From assembly GCA_021845985.1 (NCBI GenBank), contig JAJZES010000039.1, positions 46,079 to 110,078 of the forward strand: a stretch of DNA of 64,000 nt, in the 5' to 3' direction. This stretch comes from Pseudomonadota bacterium. Lineage in GTDB: Bacteria; Pseudomonadota; Alphaproteobacteria; Acetobacterales; Acetobacteraceae. Shown piece by piece: positions 1-9,261 of this stretch. Made by a program: the position numbers and the translations under genes. The notes below the pieces were generated by a model. It did not search any database. It was not told the DNA's origin and saw only the letters and a program-made list of their open reading frames with translations. How positions within the stretch are numbered: position 1 is the first letter of the stretch; each line of letters starts with the position of its first letter.

Positions 1-42
1 GCGGTCCTGCTGGAGCGGGTGCGCGGGCGCAAGCGCGAGTAG
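1..42 (+). CDS. 3' end of an upstream gene (partial)
   Basis: The first 42 bases read as 13 sense codons ending in TAG, with a tail rich in Arg, Lys and Glu (ending RGRKRE). The rest of the gene lies outside the window. The next gene encodes a sugar-type periplasmic binding protein, so this could be the end of a permease or ATPase of the same transporter, but that is inferred from position only. Confidence 0.4.
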   Translation, partial: AVLLERVRGRKRE

Positions 43-114
43 GGCCGGGCGCCATTCCGGCCAGTGCCGCAGAAACGTCAACCAAACGTTGGGAAGCAAA
101 AGGAAGGTCCGTTC

Positions 115-1128
115 ATGCTGAAGTATCTCGCGGGCGCTGCGGTGATTGCGCTGACTCTCGCCGCCGGCAGCCATCCGGGCGTCGCCGCCGACAAAACCTA
201 CACCTTCGCGCTGGTGCCGAAGAACACCAACAACCCGTTCTTCGACGCGGCCCGCGACGGCTGCAAGAAGGCCGAAGCCGAATTGAAGGGCGCGATCAAG
301 TGCCTCTATATCGGCCCTGACGAACACGGCGGCGGCGAAGAAGAAGTCCAGGTCGTCGCCGACCTGATCGCCAAGCATGTCGATGGCATCGCCGTGTCGC
401 CAGCCAATGCGGCGGCGATGGGGCATGAGCTGGCGGAAGCCAAGAAGGCGGGCATTCCGGTGCTGACCTTCGACGCCGACCTGCTGCCCAAGGACCAGGG
501 CGAGCGCATCGCCTTCGTCGGCACGCACAACTACGAGATCGGCACCAATCTGGCCAAGATGGTGATGGCCAAGAAGCCGAATGGCGGCACCATCTGCATC
601 CAGTCCGGCGGCGCCGCCGCGGCCAACCACAACGAGCGTATGCAGGGCATCCGCGACGAGTTGTCGGGCACCAAGAGCGCTGAGGCGCCGGGCATCAAGC
701 TGACCGGCCAGAACGGCTGGAAAGAGGTCGATGGCTGCCCGCTGTACACCAACGACGACTTCACCGTCGCGGTGCAGCAGATGGAAGACATCCTCGGCAA
801 ATACCCCAACCTCGATGCCTTCGTGCCGACCGGCGGCTTCCCGGAGTTCGTCGAGCAGGCCTACAAGAGCGTCGCTGGCAAGTATAAGAGCAAGATCGCC
901 AACGGCACGCTGGTCGTCGCCGTCGCCGACACGCTCGGCATGCAGATCGATGAGCTGAAGCTCGGTCTCGCCACCGGCAATGTCGGTCAGCGGCCGTTCG
1001 AGATGGGCTACAAGGCGATGTATTTCCTCAAAGACATCAAGGACGGCAAGCCGGGTCCGCATGACCCGACCTATACCGGCCTCGACGTCTGCACGCCGCA
1101 GAACGTGGACCACTGCCTCGGCAACTGA
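115..1128 (+). CDS. Sugar ABC transporter substrate-binding protein (RbsB-like, periplasmic)
   Basis: This 337-residue protein is a type I periplasmic binding protein that would deliver a sugar or sugar-like ligand to an ABC permease. A signal peptide (MLKYLAGAAVIALTLAAG...) is followed by the family hallmark KNTNNPFFDAARDGC, the VDGIAVSPANAAA strand-loop and later VPTGGFPEFV and GQRPFEMGYKAM. I chose the ATG at 115 rather than the GTG at 64 because AAGGAAGG lies just upstream and the signal peptide then begins at residue 1. The tail of another gene ends at base 42, so it probably closes a transporter operon. The ligand cannot be named from sequence; ribose/xylose-type sugars are typical of the family. 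Confidence 0.85.
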   Translation: MLKYLAGAAVIALTLAAGSHPGVAADKTYTFALVPKNTNNPFFDAARDGCKKAEAELKGAIKCLYIGPDEHGGGEEEVQVVADLIAKHVDGIAVSPANAAAMGHELAEAKKAGIPVLTFDADLLPKDQGERIAFVGTHNYEIGTNLAKMVMAKKPNGGTICIQSGGAAAANHNERMQGIRDELSGTKSAEAPGIKLTGQNGWKEVDGCPLYTNDDFTVAVQQMEDILGKYPNLDAFVPTGGFPEFVEQAYKSVAGKYKSKIANGTLVVAVADTLGMQIDELKLGLATGNVGQRPFEMGYKAMYFLKDIKDGKPGPHDPTYTGLDVCTPQNVDHCLGN

Positions 1129-1157
1129 GCTGCCGCAGCAGACCGACCGGACGACGG

Positions 1158-1183
1158 GCGGGCGGGGAGCGATCCCCGCCCGC
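1158..1183 (+). terminator. GC-rich hairpin after the sugar-binding protein gene
   Basis: An 11-bp perfect inverted repeat (GCGGGCGGGGA, loop GCGA, TCCCCGCCCGC) begins 29 bases after the stop codon. No T-run follows it, so termination is inferred from position and stem strength. The rest of the 1129-1401 spacer shows no gene. Confidence 0.5.
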
Positions 1184-1401
1184 TCGGCTGACTGCCCAGG
1201 CCGGCGCCGGCGCCGTCGGTCAACCGGTGCGGGCCGAGGCTGTTCGCCGGCTCGCAACATCGTGCGCGCGGTGCGGCTTGCCGTGGCAGGGAGCTGATGG
1301 CGGTGATCGTCCGGCGGCGGCTGGCGCACCTGATGCCGCGCCAGTAGCGTCGCCGGCGCGAGCTACCTATGCTCACGCGTCACTCCTGGAGACCCCAGCG
1401 C

Positions 1402-2184
1402 ATGCGCCTGGCCGCCGCCCTCTTCTCCGCCACCCTGCTCGTCGCCGCGCTGCCCGCCGCCGCCGCCGATATGGCTGCGCATCAGGCAGCCTATGCGCTC
1501 AAGCTCTCATCGACCAAAAACGGCGACGTGTCGCAGGCCAGCGGCACCATGACCTATGAGGTGCAGGACGCCTGCGACGGCTGGGCAACCCGCCAGCGGC
1601 TGCACATGATCCTGACCAACCGCGACGGCCAGGATGTCGATATGCTGTCGGACTATACGACCTGGGAAAGCAAGGACGGGCTGCGCCTGCGCTTCCGCAC
1701 CCGCCAGACCACCGATCAGGCGGTGACCAGCGACATCGCCGGCGAGGCGACGCTGAGCGCCACCGGCGGCCCCGGCACCGCGCATTTCACCAGCCCCGAG
1801 GAATCGACCAAGGACTTGCCCGCCGGCACGCTGTTCCCGATGACCCACACGGAAACCATGCTGGCCGCCGCCGTCGCCGGCAAGAAGTTCTTCGCCGTGC
1901 CGCTGTTCGACGGCACCTCGGCCGCCGGCGCGCAGGACAGTTCCATCGTCATCCTCAAATGGCAGGACGCCCATGCCGGCAAATGGCCCGATCTGGCGAC
2001 GCTGCCGAGCGGGATGTTTCACATCGCCTTCTTCGATCGCGGCCCGGACCATCCGCAGCCGGATTACGAGACCACGATGCGCTACTGGTCGAACGGCGTC
2101 GCCGATGACCTGGCGATGGATTTCGGTGACTTCGTCATGGGCGGCAAGCTGACCGAGTTCAAGCTGCTGCCGCATCATTGCTGA
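1402..2184 (+). CDS. EipB-family cell envelope integrity protein (DUF1849)
   Basis: A 260-residue exported protein with a clear signal peptide (MRLAAALFSATLLVAALPAAAA) and the features of the DUF1849/EipB family: YEVQDACDGWATRQR near residue 50, then GLRLRFRTRQ and TLFPMTHT. In Brucella and other alphaproteobacteria EipB is a periplasmic beta-spiral protein needed for envelope integrity. The ATG at 1402 follows TGGAG and starts the signal peptide; the longer ORF from 1369 would add an unlikely arginine-rich leader. The propeller gene begins 13 bases after its stop, so they are probably co-transcribed. Confident for the family; the role is taken from family knowledge. Confidence 0.8.
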   Translation: MRLAAALFSATLLVAALPAAAADMAAHQAAYALKLSSTKNGDVSQASGTMTYEVQDACDGWATRQRLHMILTNRDGQDVDMLSDYTTWESKDGLRLRFRTRQTTDQAVTSDIAGEATLSATGGPGTAHFTSPEESTKDLPAGTLFPMTHTETMLAAAVAGKKFFAVPLFDGTSAAGAQDSSIVILKWQDAHAGKWPDLATLPSGMFHIAFFDRGPDHPQPDYETTMRYWSNGVADDLAMDFGDFVMGGKLTEFKLLPHHC

Positions 2185-2197
2185 CGCAGGACCGCCG

Positions 2198-3208
2198 ATG
2201 GACCTGTCGCGCCGCGCCGTACTGACCTCCGGCGCCGCCCTGGCCGCCGCCGGGGCGCTGCCCGCCGCCGCCGCCGTCGCCCCGGTGGCGGAGATCGCCC
2301 TGGTGATGAACTCCGCCGATGCCTCGGTCAGCGTCATCGACATGGCGACGCGGCGCGAGATTCGCCGCGAGCCGGTGCTGCGCGAGCCGCATCACTGGAC
2401 GCTGTCGCCCGACGGCCGCACCCTGCTGGTCGGCGATGCCGCCGGCAATGCGCTGTTCAGCTTCGACCCGGCGACCGGCGCGCCGCTCGGCCATCAGGTC
2501 TGCGCCGACCCCTATCAGTTGTGGATTTCGCCCCGCGGCAGCGTGCTTGTTGTCGCGGCGCTGCGGCTCGACCACATCGACATCTACGACGCCGCCGGCC
2601 GCACGCTGAAAAAGCGCATCGCCGCCCGCTCGATGCCGAGCCATATCGCCTTCTCCCCCGATGAGGCGATGGTCTTCGTCACCCTCCAGCGCAGCGGCGC
2701 GGTGATGGCCATCGACCTCGCCCGCCTCGCCCCGGTGTGGACACAGCCATCCGGGCCGACGCCGGCCGGCATCGTCTGGCACGATGGCCGCCTGCTGGTC
2801 GCCTGCATGGGCAGCGATCATGTCGCCGAGATGGACCCGGCCGACGGGCGGGTGCTGCGCCGCATCGTCACCGGCAAGGGCACCCACATCATCGCCCCGG
2901 CCCCGGACGGCGACACCATCTATGTCGGCAACCGCGTCGGCGGCACGCTGACCGCGCTCGACGCCGCGACGCTGAAGCCGCGGCAGAGCTTCACCCTGTC
3001 CGGCGGACCCGACTGCATCGCCTTCGCGCCGGACGGCAAGCTGTGGATCACCCGTCGCTTCACCACCACGGTTGCCGTGCTCGACCCGGCCAGCGGCAGC
3101 GTCGAGCCGATCACCGTCGGGCGCTCGCCGCATGGCATTTTCCTCAGCAGCGTGCTGCCGGCGGCGCGGCGCGATCCGGCGGCGGCGCTCGGCACCGCCT
3201 CGGTATGA
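2198..3208 (+). CDS. Exported YVTN-type beta-propeller protein
   Basis: This 336-residue protein starts with a Tat-like leader (SRRAVLTSGAALAAAG) and then repeats a beta-propeller blade pattern: TLSPDGRTLLVGD, IAFSPDEAMVFVT, IAPAPDGDTIYVGN and IAFAPDGKLWITR. These are typical of the 40-residue YVTN/lactonase-like propellers, which often act as periplasmic binding or scaffolding proteins. No catalytic signature can be assigned. Its stop overlaps the start of the next gene (ATGA at 3205-3208), so it is translated with the hydroxylase-like protein. The actual ligand or reaction is unknown. Confidence 0.75.
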   Translation: MDLSRRAVLTSGAALAAAGALPAAAAVAPVAEIALVMNSADASVSVIDMATRREIRREPVLREPHHWTLSPDGRTLLVGDAAGNALFSFDPATGAPLGHQVCADPYQLWISPRGSVLVVAALRLDHIDIYDAAGRTLKKRIAARSMPSHIAFSPDEAMVFVTLQRSGAVMAIDLARLAPVWTQPSGPTPAGIVWHDGRLLVACMGSDHVAEMDPADGRVLRRIVTGKGTHIIAPAPDGDTIYVGNRVGGTLTALDAATLKPRQSFTLSGGPDCIAFAPDGKLWITRRFTTTVAVLDPASGSVEPITVGRSPHGIFLSSVLPAARRDPAAALGTASV

Positions 3209-4146
3209 CCGACCCGGCGCTCGCCGTCGCCGGCTGGCTGCAGCAGGCGCTGCTGCTGCCGCTGCTCTACCGGCTGGGCGCCATGCAGTGGGAGGATTTG
3301 TCATTCGGCTGGGCGCTGTTCGCGGTCTATGGGCTGGTGCAGGTGGCGGCGACCTTCGCCGTGTGCATGCCGCTGGAGCACTGGCGCCCGGTGGAACGCT
3401 GGCCGGACCGGCGGGCGGTGGCGACCGACATGCTTTATACTCTGGTCTCGCGCGTCGGCATCCTGCCGCTGGTCACCTTTGTCGGCTTCTATCAGGTGCA
3501 GGTCGCCTTCACCGGCTACCTCGCCGATCACGGCTGGGTGCCGCCGACGCTCGAACTGCTGGTGCCGCCGCTGCTCGGCCATCCGGTGGCGGCCTTCGTC
3601 GTCTATGCCGTGCTGCTCGACGGCGCCGAGTACTGGCGGCACCTTCTGTCGCACCGGGTCCGCTGGTGGTGGGCGCTGCATTCGCTGCATCACGCGCAGC
3701 GGCAGATGACGTTCTGGTCCGACGACCGCAACCATCTGCTCGATGACCTGATCGCGGCGCTGTGGTTCGGTGCCATCGCGCTGCTGATCGGCGTGCCGCC
3801 GCTGCAATTTCCCATGCTGGTGCTGGTGCTGCGCTTCCTCGAAAGCCTGTCGCACGCCAATGCGCGGGTCTCCTTCGGCTGGCTCGGCGAGCGGCTGCTG
3901 ATCTCGCCGCGGTTTCATCGCGCGCATCACGGCGTCTGGGCGGCGGGGCGGCGGAGCTGCAACTACGGCGCCATTCTGCCGTGGTGGGACATGATTTTCG
4001 GCACCGCCGATTTCGCCGCAAGCGCCGTGCACACCGGCGACCCGAGCGCGCCCGAGGCGCTGGTCAGCGGCGGCTACTGGGCGCAGCAGGCCGGCGGGCT
4101 GCGCCGCATGGCCGGCAGCCGCCGCCCTGCGGTGACCCAACGCTGA
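3205..4146 (+). CDS. Fatty acid hydroxylase / sterol desaturase family membrane protein
   Basis: A 313-residue integral membrane protein with the histidine clusters of the fatty acid hydroxylase superfamily: HLLSH and HSLHH near residues 150-165, and RFHRAHH near 240, followed by NYGAILPWWDMIFGT. In this family the histidines hold a di-iron centre that hydroxylates or desaturates lipid or sterol-like substrates. Several hydrophobic segments precede and separate the clusters. The ATG at 3205 overlaps the propeller stop; the longer ORF from 2737 is a shadow of that gene. The substrate is unknown. Since the organism makes hopanoids, a lipid or triterpenoid is a reasonable guess, but it is only inference. 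Confidence 0.8.
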   Translation: MTDPALAVAGWLQQALLLPLLYRLGAMQWEDLSFGWALFAVYGLVQVAATFAVCMPLEHWRPVERWPDRRAVATDMLYTLVSRVGILPLVTFVGFYQVQVAFTGYLADHGWVPPTLELLVPPLLGHPVAAFVVYAVLLDGAEYWRHLLSHRVRWWWALHSLHHAQRQMTFWSDDRNHLLDDLIAALWFGAIALLIGVPPLQFPMLVLVLRFLESLSHANARVSFGWLGERLLISPRFHRAHHGVWAAGRRSCNYGAILPWWDMIFGTADFAASAVHTGDPSAPEALVSGGYWAQQAGGLRRMAGSRRPAVTQR

Positions 4147-4163
4147 TGGCCGGAGACCCCGCC

Positions 4164-5783
4164 ATGCCCGGGATGAGCACCGCCGAAGCCGTCGTCGAAC
4201 GCCTGATCCAGCACGGCATCGACACCGTCTATGGCCTGCCCGGTGTGCACAACGACCCGCTGTTCGATGCGTTCTATGGCGCGCGCAACCGGCTGCGGGT
4301 GCTGCACACCCGCCACGAGCAGAGCGCGGCCTACATGGCGCTCGGCGCGGCGCTCGCCACCGGCCGGCCGCAGGCGTTCGCGGTGGTGCCGGGGCCGGGC
4401 TTCCTCAACGCCGCGGCGGCGCTGCTGACCGCCTATGGCGTGGGGGCGCCGGTGCTCGGCCTGCTCGGGCAGATCCCGCAGCGCGACATCGACCGCGGCC
4501 ACGGCCATCTGCACGAGTTGCGCGACCAGCTCGGCATCGCCCGCCATTTCACCGGCTTCGCCGCGCGCATCGAGGCGCCGCACGAGGCACCCGGCCTGGT
4601 CTCGGCCGCCCTCGCCGCCACCACCACCGGGCGGCCGGGTCCGGCGGTGCTGGAATGCGCGATGGATGTGTGGCCGCGCCGCGCCGCCATCCGCTTCGAT
4701 GATCTGCCCGCCCCGGCGGCGCCGCCGCCGATCGACGCCGCCGCCGCCGACCGCGCCGCCTCACTGCTCGCCGGCGCCGCCCGCCCGCTGATCGTCGTCG
4801 GCGGCGGCGCGCTCGCTGCGGCGGCCGAGGTGCGGGCGCTGGCCGAGCGGCTGGAGGCGCCGGTGCTGTCCTATCGCCGCGGTCGCGGCGTGCTGCCCAC
4901 CACACACCGCCTCGCCGTCAGCCTGCCGGTCGGCCATCGTCTGTGGCGCGATGCCGATGTGGTGCTGGCGATCGGCACCCGGCTGCATGCGCCGCAGGCA
5001 CAATGGGGCGTCGATGCCGGGCTGAAGATCATCCGCATCGACATCGACGGCGCCGCCGCCGGCCGGCTGCATCGCCCCGCCGTCGCCCTGACCGGTGACG
5101 CCGCCGCCTGCGCCGCCGCCCTGCTCGCCCGCCTGCCCGAGGCGCCGCGGCCGTCCCGCGCCGCCGAGCTGGAGGCGCATGCCGCCTGGTTCGCCACCCG
5201 GCTGGCGCGGCTGGAGCCGCAGATGGCATTCCTGCGGGCGATGCGCGCGGCGCTGCCGGCCGAGGGTATTTTCGTCGATGAGGTGACGCAGCTCGGCTTC
5301 GCCAGCCGCCTCGCCTTCCCGGTGCCGGGGCCGCGCAAATTCCTCTCGCCCGGCTATCAGGACAATCTCGGCTGGGGCTACGGCGCAGCACTCGGCGCCC
5401 AGGCGGCCTGCCCGGATGTGCCGGTGCTGGCCATCGCCGGGGATGGCGGATTCATGTACCAAGCCAGCGAACTCGCCACCGCCCGGCAGCACGGCCTGCC
5501 GGTCGTCGTCGTGGTGTTCGACAACGGGCTGTACGGCAATGTCCGGCTGATCCAGCGTGAGCAATACGGCGACCGCCGGATCGCCTCCGACCTGCACAAC
5601 CCGGATTTCGTCCGCTTCGCCGAGAGTTTCGGCGTCGCCGCCTGCCGTGCCGAGACGCCGGCGGCGCTGGAACGCGCCGCCGGCGATGCACTGGCCGCAC
5701 GCCAGCCGGCGCTGATCCATGTCCCCTGCGGCGAGATGCCCTCGCCGTGGGACATGCTGATGCTGCCCCGGGTGCGCGGCTGA
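4164..5783 (+). CDS. Thiamine-diphosphate-dependent enzyme, acetolactate-synthase-like
   Basis: At 539 residues this has the full three-domain layout of the acetolactate synthase/benzoylformate decarboxylase superfamily: an N-terminal pyrimidine-binding domain with the catalytic glutamate (RHEQSAAYMA, E52), a central domain, and a C-terminal ThDP domain with AGDGGFMYQASELATA and the second-half FDNGLYGN. These enzymes cleave or form C-C bonds next to carbonyls. I prefer the ATG at 4164 because GGAG sits 9 bases upstream; an ATG at 4146 overlaps the previous stop and is possible. No regulatory small subunit is nearby, so a role in branched-chain amino acid synthesis is not supported. The specific reaction is unknown. 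Confidence 0.8.
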   Translation: MPGMSTAEAVVERLIQHGIDTVYGLPGVHNDPLFDAFYGARNRLRVLHTRHEQSAAYMALGAALATGRPQAFAVVPGPGFLNAAAALLTAYGVGAPVLGLLGQIPQRDIDRGHGHLHELRDQLGIARHFTGFAARIEAPHEAPGLVSAALAATTTGRPGPAVLECAMDVWPRRAAIRFDDLPAPAAPPPIDAAAADRAASLLAGAARPLIVVGGGALAAAAEVRALAERLEAPVLSYRRGRGVLPTTHRLAVSLPVGHRLWRDADVVLAIGTRLHAPQAQWGVDAGLKIIRIDIDGAAAGRLHRPAVALTGDAAACAAALLARLPEAPRPSRAAELEAHAAWFATRLARLEPQMAFLRAMRAALPAEGIFVDEVTQLGFASRLAFPVPGPRKFLSPGYQDNLGWGYGAALGAQAACPDVPVLAIAGDGGFMYQASELATARQHGLPVVVVVFDNGLYGNVRLIQREQYGDRRIASDLHNPDFVRFAESFGVAACRAETPAALERAAGDALAARQPALIHVPCGEMPSPWDMLMLPRVRG

Positions 5784-5786
5784 GCC

Positions 5787-7241
5787 TCACCCGGCGGCGT
5801 CTGCCACCGCGCGCGCCACGCCCTCGCCATAGGCCGGATCGACGCGCTGAAACAGCGCCACCTGACGGGCGACGATTTCTGCCGGCACGCCCTGCATCGC
5901 GGCGGCGATGTTGGCGAACAGGCGCCCCCGCTGCGCCGCGTCGAACAGCGCGAACAGCGCCCGCGGCTGGGCGAAATCGTCGTTGCCGAGACGGTGATCA
6001 TAGTGCGCCGCATCACCGGAAAGGTGCATCGGCGGCGCGGCGACCGAGGGGTCCTGTACCGGCCCGTTGAACGAGTTGGGTTCGTAATACGCATCCGTGC
6101 CGTGCGGCGCGTCGAAGCGCATCGCCCCGTCGGCATGGTAGGTGCGCACGGCCACGCGCGGCCGGTTGACCGGCAGCGCCTCATAATGCGTGCCGACGCG
6201 GTAGCGGTGCGCATCGGCATAGGCGAACACCCGCGCCTGCAGCATCTTGTCGGGCGAGAAGCCGATGCCCGGCACGACGTTGGAGGGCGAGAACGACGCC
6301 TGCTCGACCTCGGCGAAATAATGCGCCGGGTTGCGGTTCAGCTCCAGCACGCCGACCTCGATCAGCGGATAGTCCTTGTGCGACCACACTTTGGTCAGGT
6401 CGAACGGGTTGAAGTCGGTGGTCGCGGCCTGCTGTTCCGGCATGATCTGCACCGAGACGCGCCAGCGCGGAAAATCGCCGCGGGCGATCGCCTCATAAAG
6501 GTCGCGCTGGGCGCTCTCACGGTCATTGGCGATCACCGCAGCGGCCTCGGCGTTGGTCCAGTATTTGTGGCCCTGCATCGACTTGAAATGGAACTTTACC
6601 CAGAACCGGGTGCCGGCGGCGTTCCAGAAGCTATAGGTGTGGCTGCCATAGCCGTTAAGGAAACGATAGCCCTGCGGCAGCCCGCGGTCGGAGAACAGGA
6701 TCGTCACCTGATGCAGGCTTTCCGGCGACAGCGACCAGAAATCCCACATCGCCGTCGGCGAGCGCAGATTGGTCTGCGGATGGCGCTTCTGGGTGCGGAT
6801 GAAATCGGGGAATTTCAGCGGATCGCGGACGAAGAAAACCGGCGTGTTGTTGCCGACGAGGTCCCAGTTGCCTTCTTCGGTGTAGAACTTCACCGCGAAG
6901 CCGCGCACGTCGCGCTCGGCATCGGCGGCGCCGCGCTCACCGGCGACGGTGGAGAAGCGCAGCAGCGCCTCGGTGGTCTTGCCGACGCCGTTAAAGATCG
7001 CGGCGCGGGTATAGCGGCTGATGTCCTGGGTCACGGTGAAGCTGCCGAAGGCGGCGCTGCCTTTGGCATGCACCACCCGCTCGGGGATGCGCTCGCGGTT
7101 CTGCTGCGCCAGTTTTTCGATCAGGTAATAGTCTTCCAGCAGCACCGGGCCGCGCGGGCCGGCGGTGAGACTGTTCTGGTTGTCGGCAACCCTGTTGCCG
7201 CCGGTGGTGGTCAGCACCGGCCGGGCGGTGGCGTCGGTCAT
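5787..7241 (-). CDS. katA: Catalase (monofunctional haem, small-subunit type)
   Basis: This 484-residue enzyme breaks hydrogen peroxide down to water and oxygen. The distal haem histidine is in [11 protein letters not shown] (H58), the conserved asparagine in VGNNTPVFF (N131) and the proximal haem-ligand tyrosine in [14 protein letters not shown] (Y341). Length and lack of a C-terminal flavodoxin-like domain fit small-subunit catalases. Start ATG 7241 has GAGGGAG upstream; the ORF extends to 7322 but those residues are not catalase-like. It is divergent from oxyR with 101 bp between, the classical arrangement for peroxide induction. It ends 3 bp from the convergent ThDP-enzyme gene. Confidence 0.95.
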   Translation of the reverse strand: MTDATARPVLTTTGGNRVADNQNSLTAGPRGPVLLEDYYLIEKLAQQNRERIPERVVHAKGSAAFGSFTVTQDISRYTRAAIFNGVGKTTEALLRFSTVAGERGAADAERDVRGFAVKFYTEEGNWDLVGNNTPVFFVRDPLKFPDFIRTQKRHPQTNLRSPTAMWDFWSLSPESLHQVTILFSDRGLPQGYRFLNGYGSHTYSFWNAAGTRFWVKFHFKSMQGHKYWTNAEAAAVIANDRESAQRDLYEAIARGDFPRWRVSVQIMPEQQAATTDFNPFDLTKVWSHKDYPLIEVGVLELNRNPAHYFAEVEQASFSPSNVVPGIGFSPDKMLQARVFAYADAHRYRVGTHYEALPVNRPRVAVRTYHADGAMRFDAPHGTDAYYEPNSFNGPVQDPSVAAPPMHLSGDAAHYDHRLGNDDFAQPRALFALFDAAQRGRLFANIAAAMQGVPAEIVARQVALFQRVDPAYGEGVARAVADAAG

Positions 7242-7342
7242 GGCGGTCTCCCTCGCGTCGTCGTCGGCAGGATGTAGGGCGGCCGTCCGATCGGTGGAAG
7301 TCGATGTTTCCTGCCGCCGCAATCGGTGCTACCGATCGTTGC
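7242..7342. promoter_or_regulatory. Shared katA-oxyR promoter region with dyad elements
   Basis: This 101-bp spacer separates divergent katA and oxyR. It holds a perfect dyad ATCGGT-GCT-ACCGAT at 7322-7336 and a looser ATCG-N8-CGAT at 7290-7305 that repeats the ATCGGT half-site. LysR-type regulators bind dyads of this kind, so these are good candidate OxyR sites. The spacing and half-sites are seen directly; binding by OxyR is inference. Confidence 0.5.
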
Positions 7343-8287
7343 ATGACCCTCGCCGGCCTCTCGCTGCGCGACCTGGAATACGCCGTCGCTGTCGGCCGGT
7401 TGCGCCATTTCGGCCGCGCGGCCGAGCAATGCGGCGTCAGCCAGTCGGCGCTGAGCGAACAAATCCGCAAGCTGGAGGCCATTCTCGGCGTCGCCCTGTT
7501 CGAGCGGACGAGGCGCCGGGTCGAGCCGACGCCGCGCGGCGCGCTGTTGCTGCGCCGGGCCGAAGCGGTGCTGGCCGAGGCGCGCTTTCTGATCGCCGCG
7601 GCGCAGCATGCGGCCGAGCCGCTGAGCGGCGAACTGCGCCTCGGCGTGATCGCGACGCTGGGGCCATATTACCTGCCCGGCCTGCTCGGCGCGCTGCGGG
7701 CGCGCTTCCCGCGGCTGCAACTGCGCCTGACCGAGGCGCGCACGGCGGAGTTGCTGCAGCAGGTGCGGCGCGGCGAGCTGGATGCGGCGCTGCTGGCGCT
7801 GCCGGCGGACGATGCCGAGCTGTCGGCGCAGGCGCTGTTTTTCGAGCCGTTTCACCTCGTCTGCCCGGCGCAGCACGTGCTGTCGCAGATGGCGCGGGTG
7901 ACGCTGGCCGATCTCGATCGCGACGGGATGCTGTTGCTGGAGGAAGGGCATTGCCTGCGCGACCAGGCGCTGGCGCTGTGCGGTACGGCGGCGGCCGGGT
8001 CGCCGGCGCGCTTTGCCAGCAGCCTGGAAATGCTGCGCAACATGATCGCCGCGGGTGAGGGATTTTCGCTGCTGCCGCTGCTGGCCACCGCGGGGCGGGC
8101 GGCCGACGGGCTGACCCACTGCCGCAAGCTGGACGATCCGGCGGCCGGCCGCACCATCGGCCTGTGCTGGCGGCGCAGCGATCCGCGGGGGGAGGAGTTT
8201 CGCACCCTCGCCGCCCTGCTGGCGGCCGAGGCGCCGGCCGGCACTCGCCGCTGCCACGGCGCGGCAGTCGGCGGCGACGCGGTTTGA
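7343..8287 (+). CDS. oxyR: OxyR, LysR-type hydrogen peroxide sensor-regulator
   Basis: A 314-residue LysR regulator: N-terminal winged helix-turn-helix (LRDLEYAVAVGRLRHFGRAA, VSQSALSEQIRKLE) and C-terminal regulatory domain. The diagnostic OxyR redox pair is present in LLEEGHCLRDQALALC, with C204 and C213 spaced nine residues apart as in E. coli C199/C208, which form a disulfide on peroxide oxidation. FASSLEMLRNMIAAGEG also matches OxyR. Start ATG 7343 places the conserved LRDLEY near residue 9; the ORF start at 7304 would run through the promoter dyad. Located head to head with katA, its likely main target. Confidence 0.92.
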   Translation: MTLAGLSLRDLEYAVAVGRLRHFGRAAEQCGVSQSALSEQIRKLEAILGVALFERTRRRVEPTPRGALLLRRAEAVLAEARFLIAAAQHAAEPLSGELRLGVIATLGPYYLPGLLGALRARFPRLQLRLTEARTAELLQQVRRGELDAALLALPADDAELSAQALFFEPFHLVCPAQHVLSQMARVTLADLDRDGMLLLEEGHCLRDQALALCGTAAAGSPARFASSLEMLRNMIAAGEGFSLLPLLATAGRAADGLTHCRKLDDPAAGRTIGLCWRRSDPRGEEFRTLAALLAAEAPAGTRRCHGAAVGGDAV

Positions 8288-8395
8288 ACCCGCCCACAGC
8301 ATTGTGTCGCCGCCATCGGCCGAACGCCGCCCGGCCGGCGCGCCGGGCGCGGCCGGAAGGCTTGCACTCCCTTTGCATCGGGCTACCTTCCACAC

Positions 8396-9208
8396 ATGCG
8401 GACTCCTGTGATCTCCCTGGCCCTGACCCTGGCGTTGTCCGCCGCCGCCCTGGCCGACCCGCCGCCGACCGTGGTGCATCTGATCTACGAGGGCTATTCT
8501 GCCGGGTTTCACATGCTTGACCTGCAGAGCGACGTGACCATCGGCAGCGACGGCTACCGCATTGAAATGGCCGGCCACACCGCCGGCATGATCGGCTTCG
8601 TCTATCACGCCAACTGGCATACCGAGGCGGATGGCAGTTGGACCGGCCCCGGCGTGCTGCCGGCGCATTACGACAACCAAGGCGAGTTCGGCGGCGAGCT
8701 GCGCCGCGTCGATATGGATTACCAGCAGGGCAATCCGGTGCTGCGCGTGCTCGACCCGCCGGACGACCACGAACACGGGCCGGTGCCCTCGACGCTGGAG
8801 CGGCATACGGTGGACGGGCTGTCGGTGCTGGCGCTGGCCATCCATCAGATCATGGACGGCGGCACCTGCATCGGCCGGGTGATGAGCTTCGACGGGCGCG
8901 AGGTCGAGGACCGCACGCTGCGCACCATCGGCATGGAACAACTGCCCAACACCGCGCGCTCGTCGTTCCAGGGGCCGGCGCTGCGCTGCGACGTGGAGAG
9001 CCACACCGTCGCCGGATTTTACCACAACGACGCGACCGAGGCGCAACGGCCGTACACCGACTCGATCTGGTTCGCCCGCCTCGCCCCGGACCTGCCGCCG
9101 CTGCCGGTGCGCTTCACCGCCACGACGCACCATACCGGCCGCGTGCTGCTGTATTTGACCGGCATGTCGCAGCACCCGTCCGGCGCGATGAGCGCAACGA
9201 CGAAGTAG
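8396..9208 (+). CDS. Exported DUF3108-type protein
   Basis: A 270-residue protein with a signal peptide (MRTPVISLALTLALSAAALA) followed by VVHLIYEGYSAGFHMLDLQ and YRIEMAGHTAGMIGFVY, the opening strands of the DUF3108 family, a set of periplasmic beta-rich proteins of unknown activity. There is no recognisable catalytic motif. It lies alone between oxyR and the choline-sulfatase gene. A GC-rich imperfect hairpin at about 8326-8354 lies just upstream and may end the oxyR transcript. Function unknown. Confidence 0.7.
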   Translation: MRTPVISLALTLALSAAALADPPPTVVHLIYEGYSAGFHMLDLQSDVTIGSDGYRIEMAGHTAGMIGFVYHANWHTEADGSWTGPGVLPAHYDNQGEFGGELRRVDMDYQQGNPVLRVLDPPDDHEHGPVPSTLERHTVDGLSVLALAIHQIMDGGTCIGRVMSFDGREVEDRTLRTIGMEQLPNTARSSFQGPALRCDVESHTVAGFYHNDATEAQRPYTDSIWFARLAPDLPPLPVRFTATTHHTGRVLLYLTGMSQHPSGAMSATTK

Positions 9209-9261
9209 CGCCCGGCGCGCCAACGCGACATGTTGCGCTCCCCCTGGCGAGAGTGCGCAAC

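Noticed and set aside
7238-9223. 661-aa minus-strand ORF across oxyR and the DUF3108 gene
   Set aside because: It covers two well-supported plus-strand genes and shows no domain.
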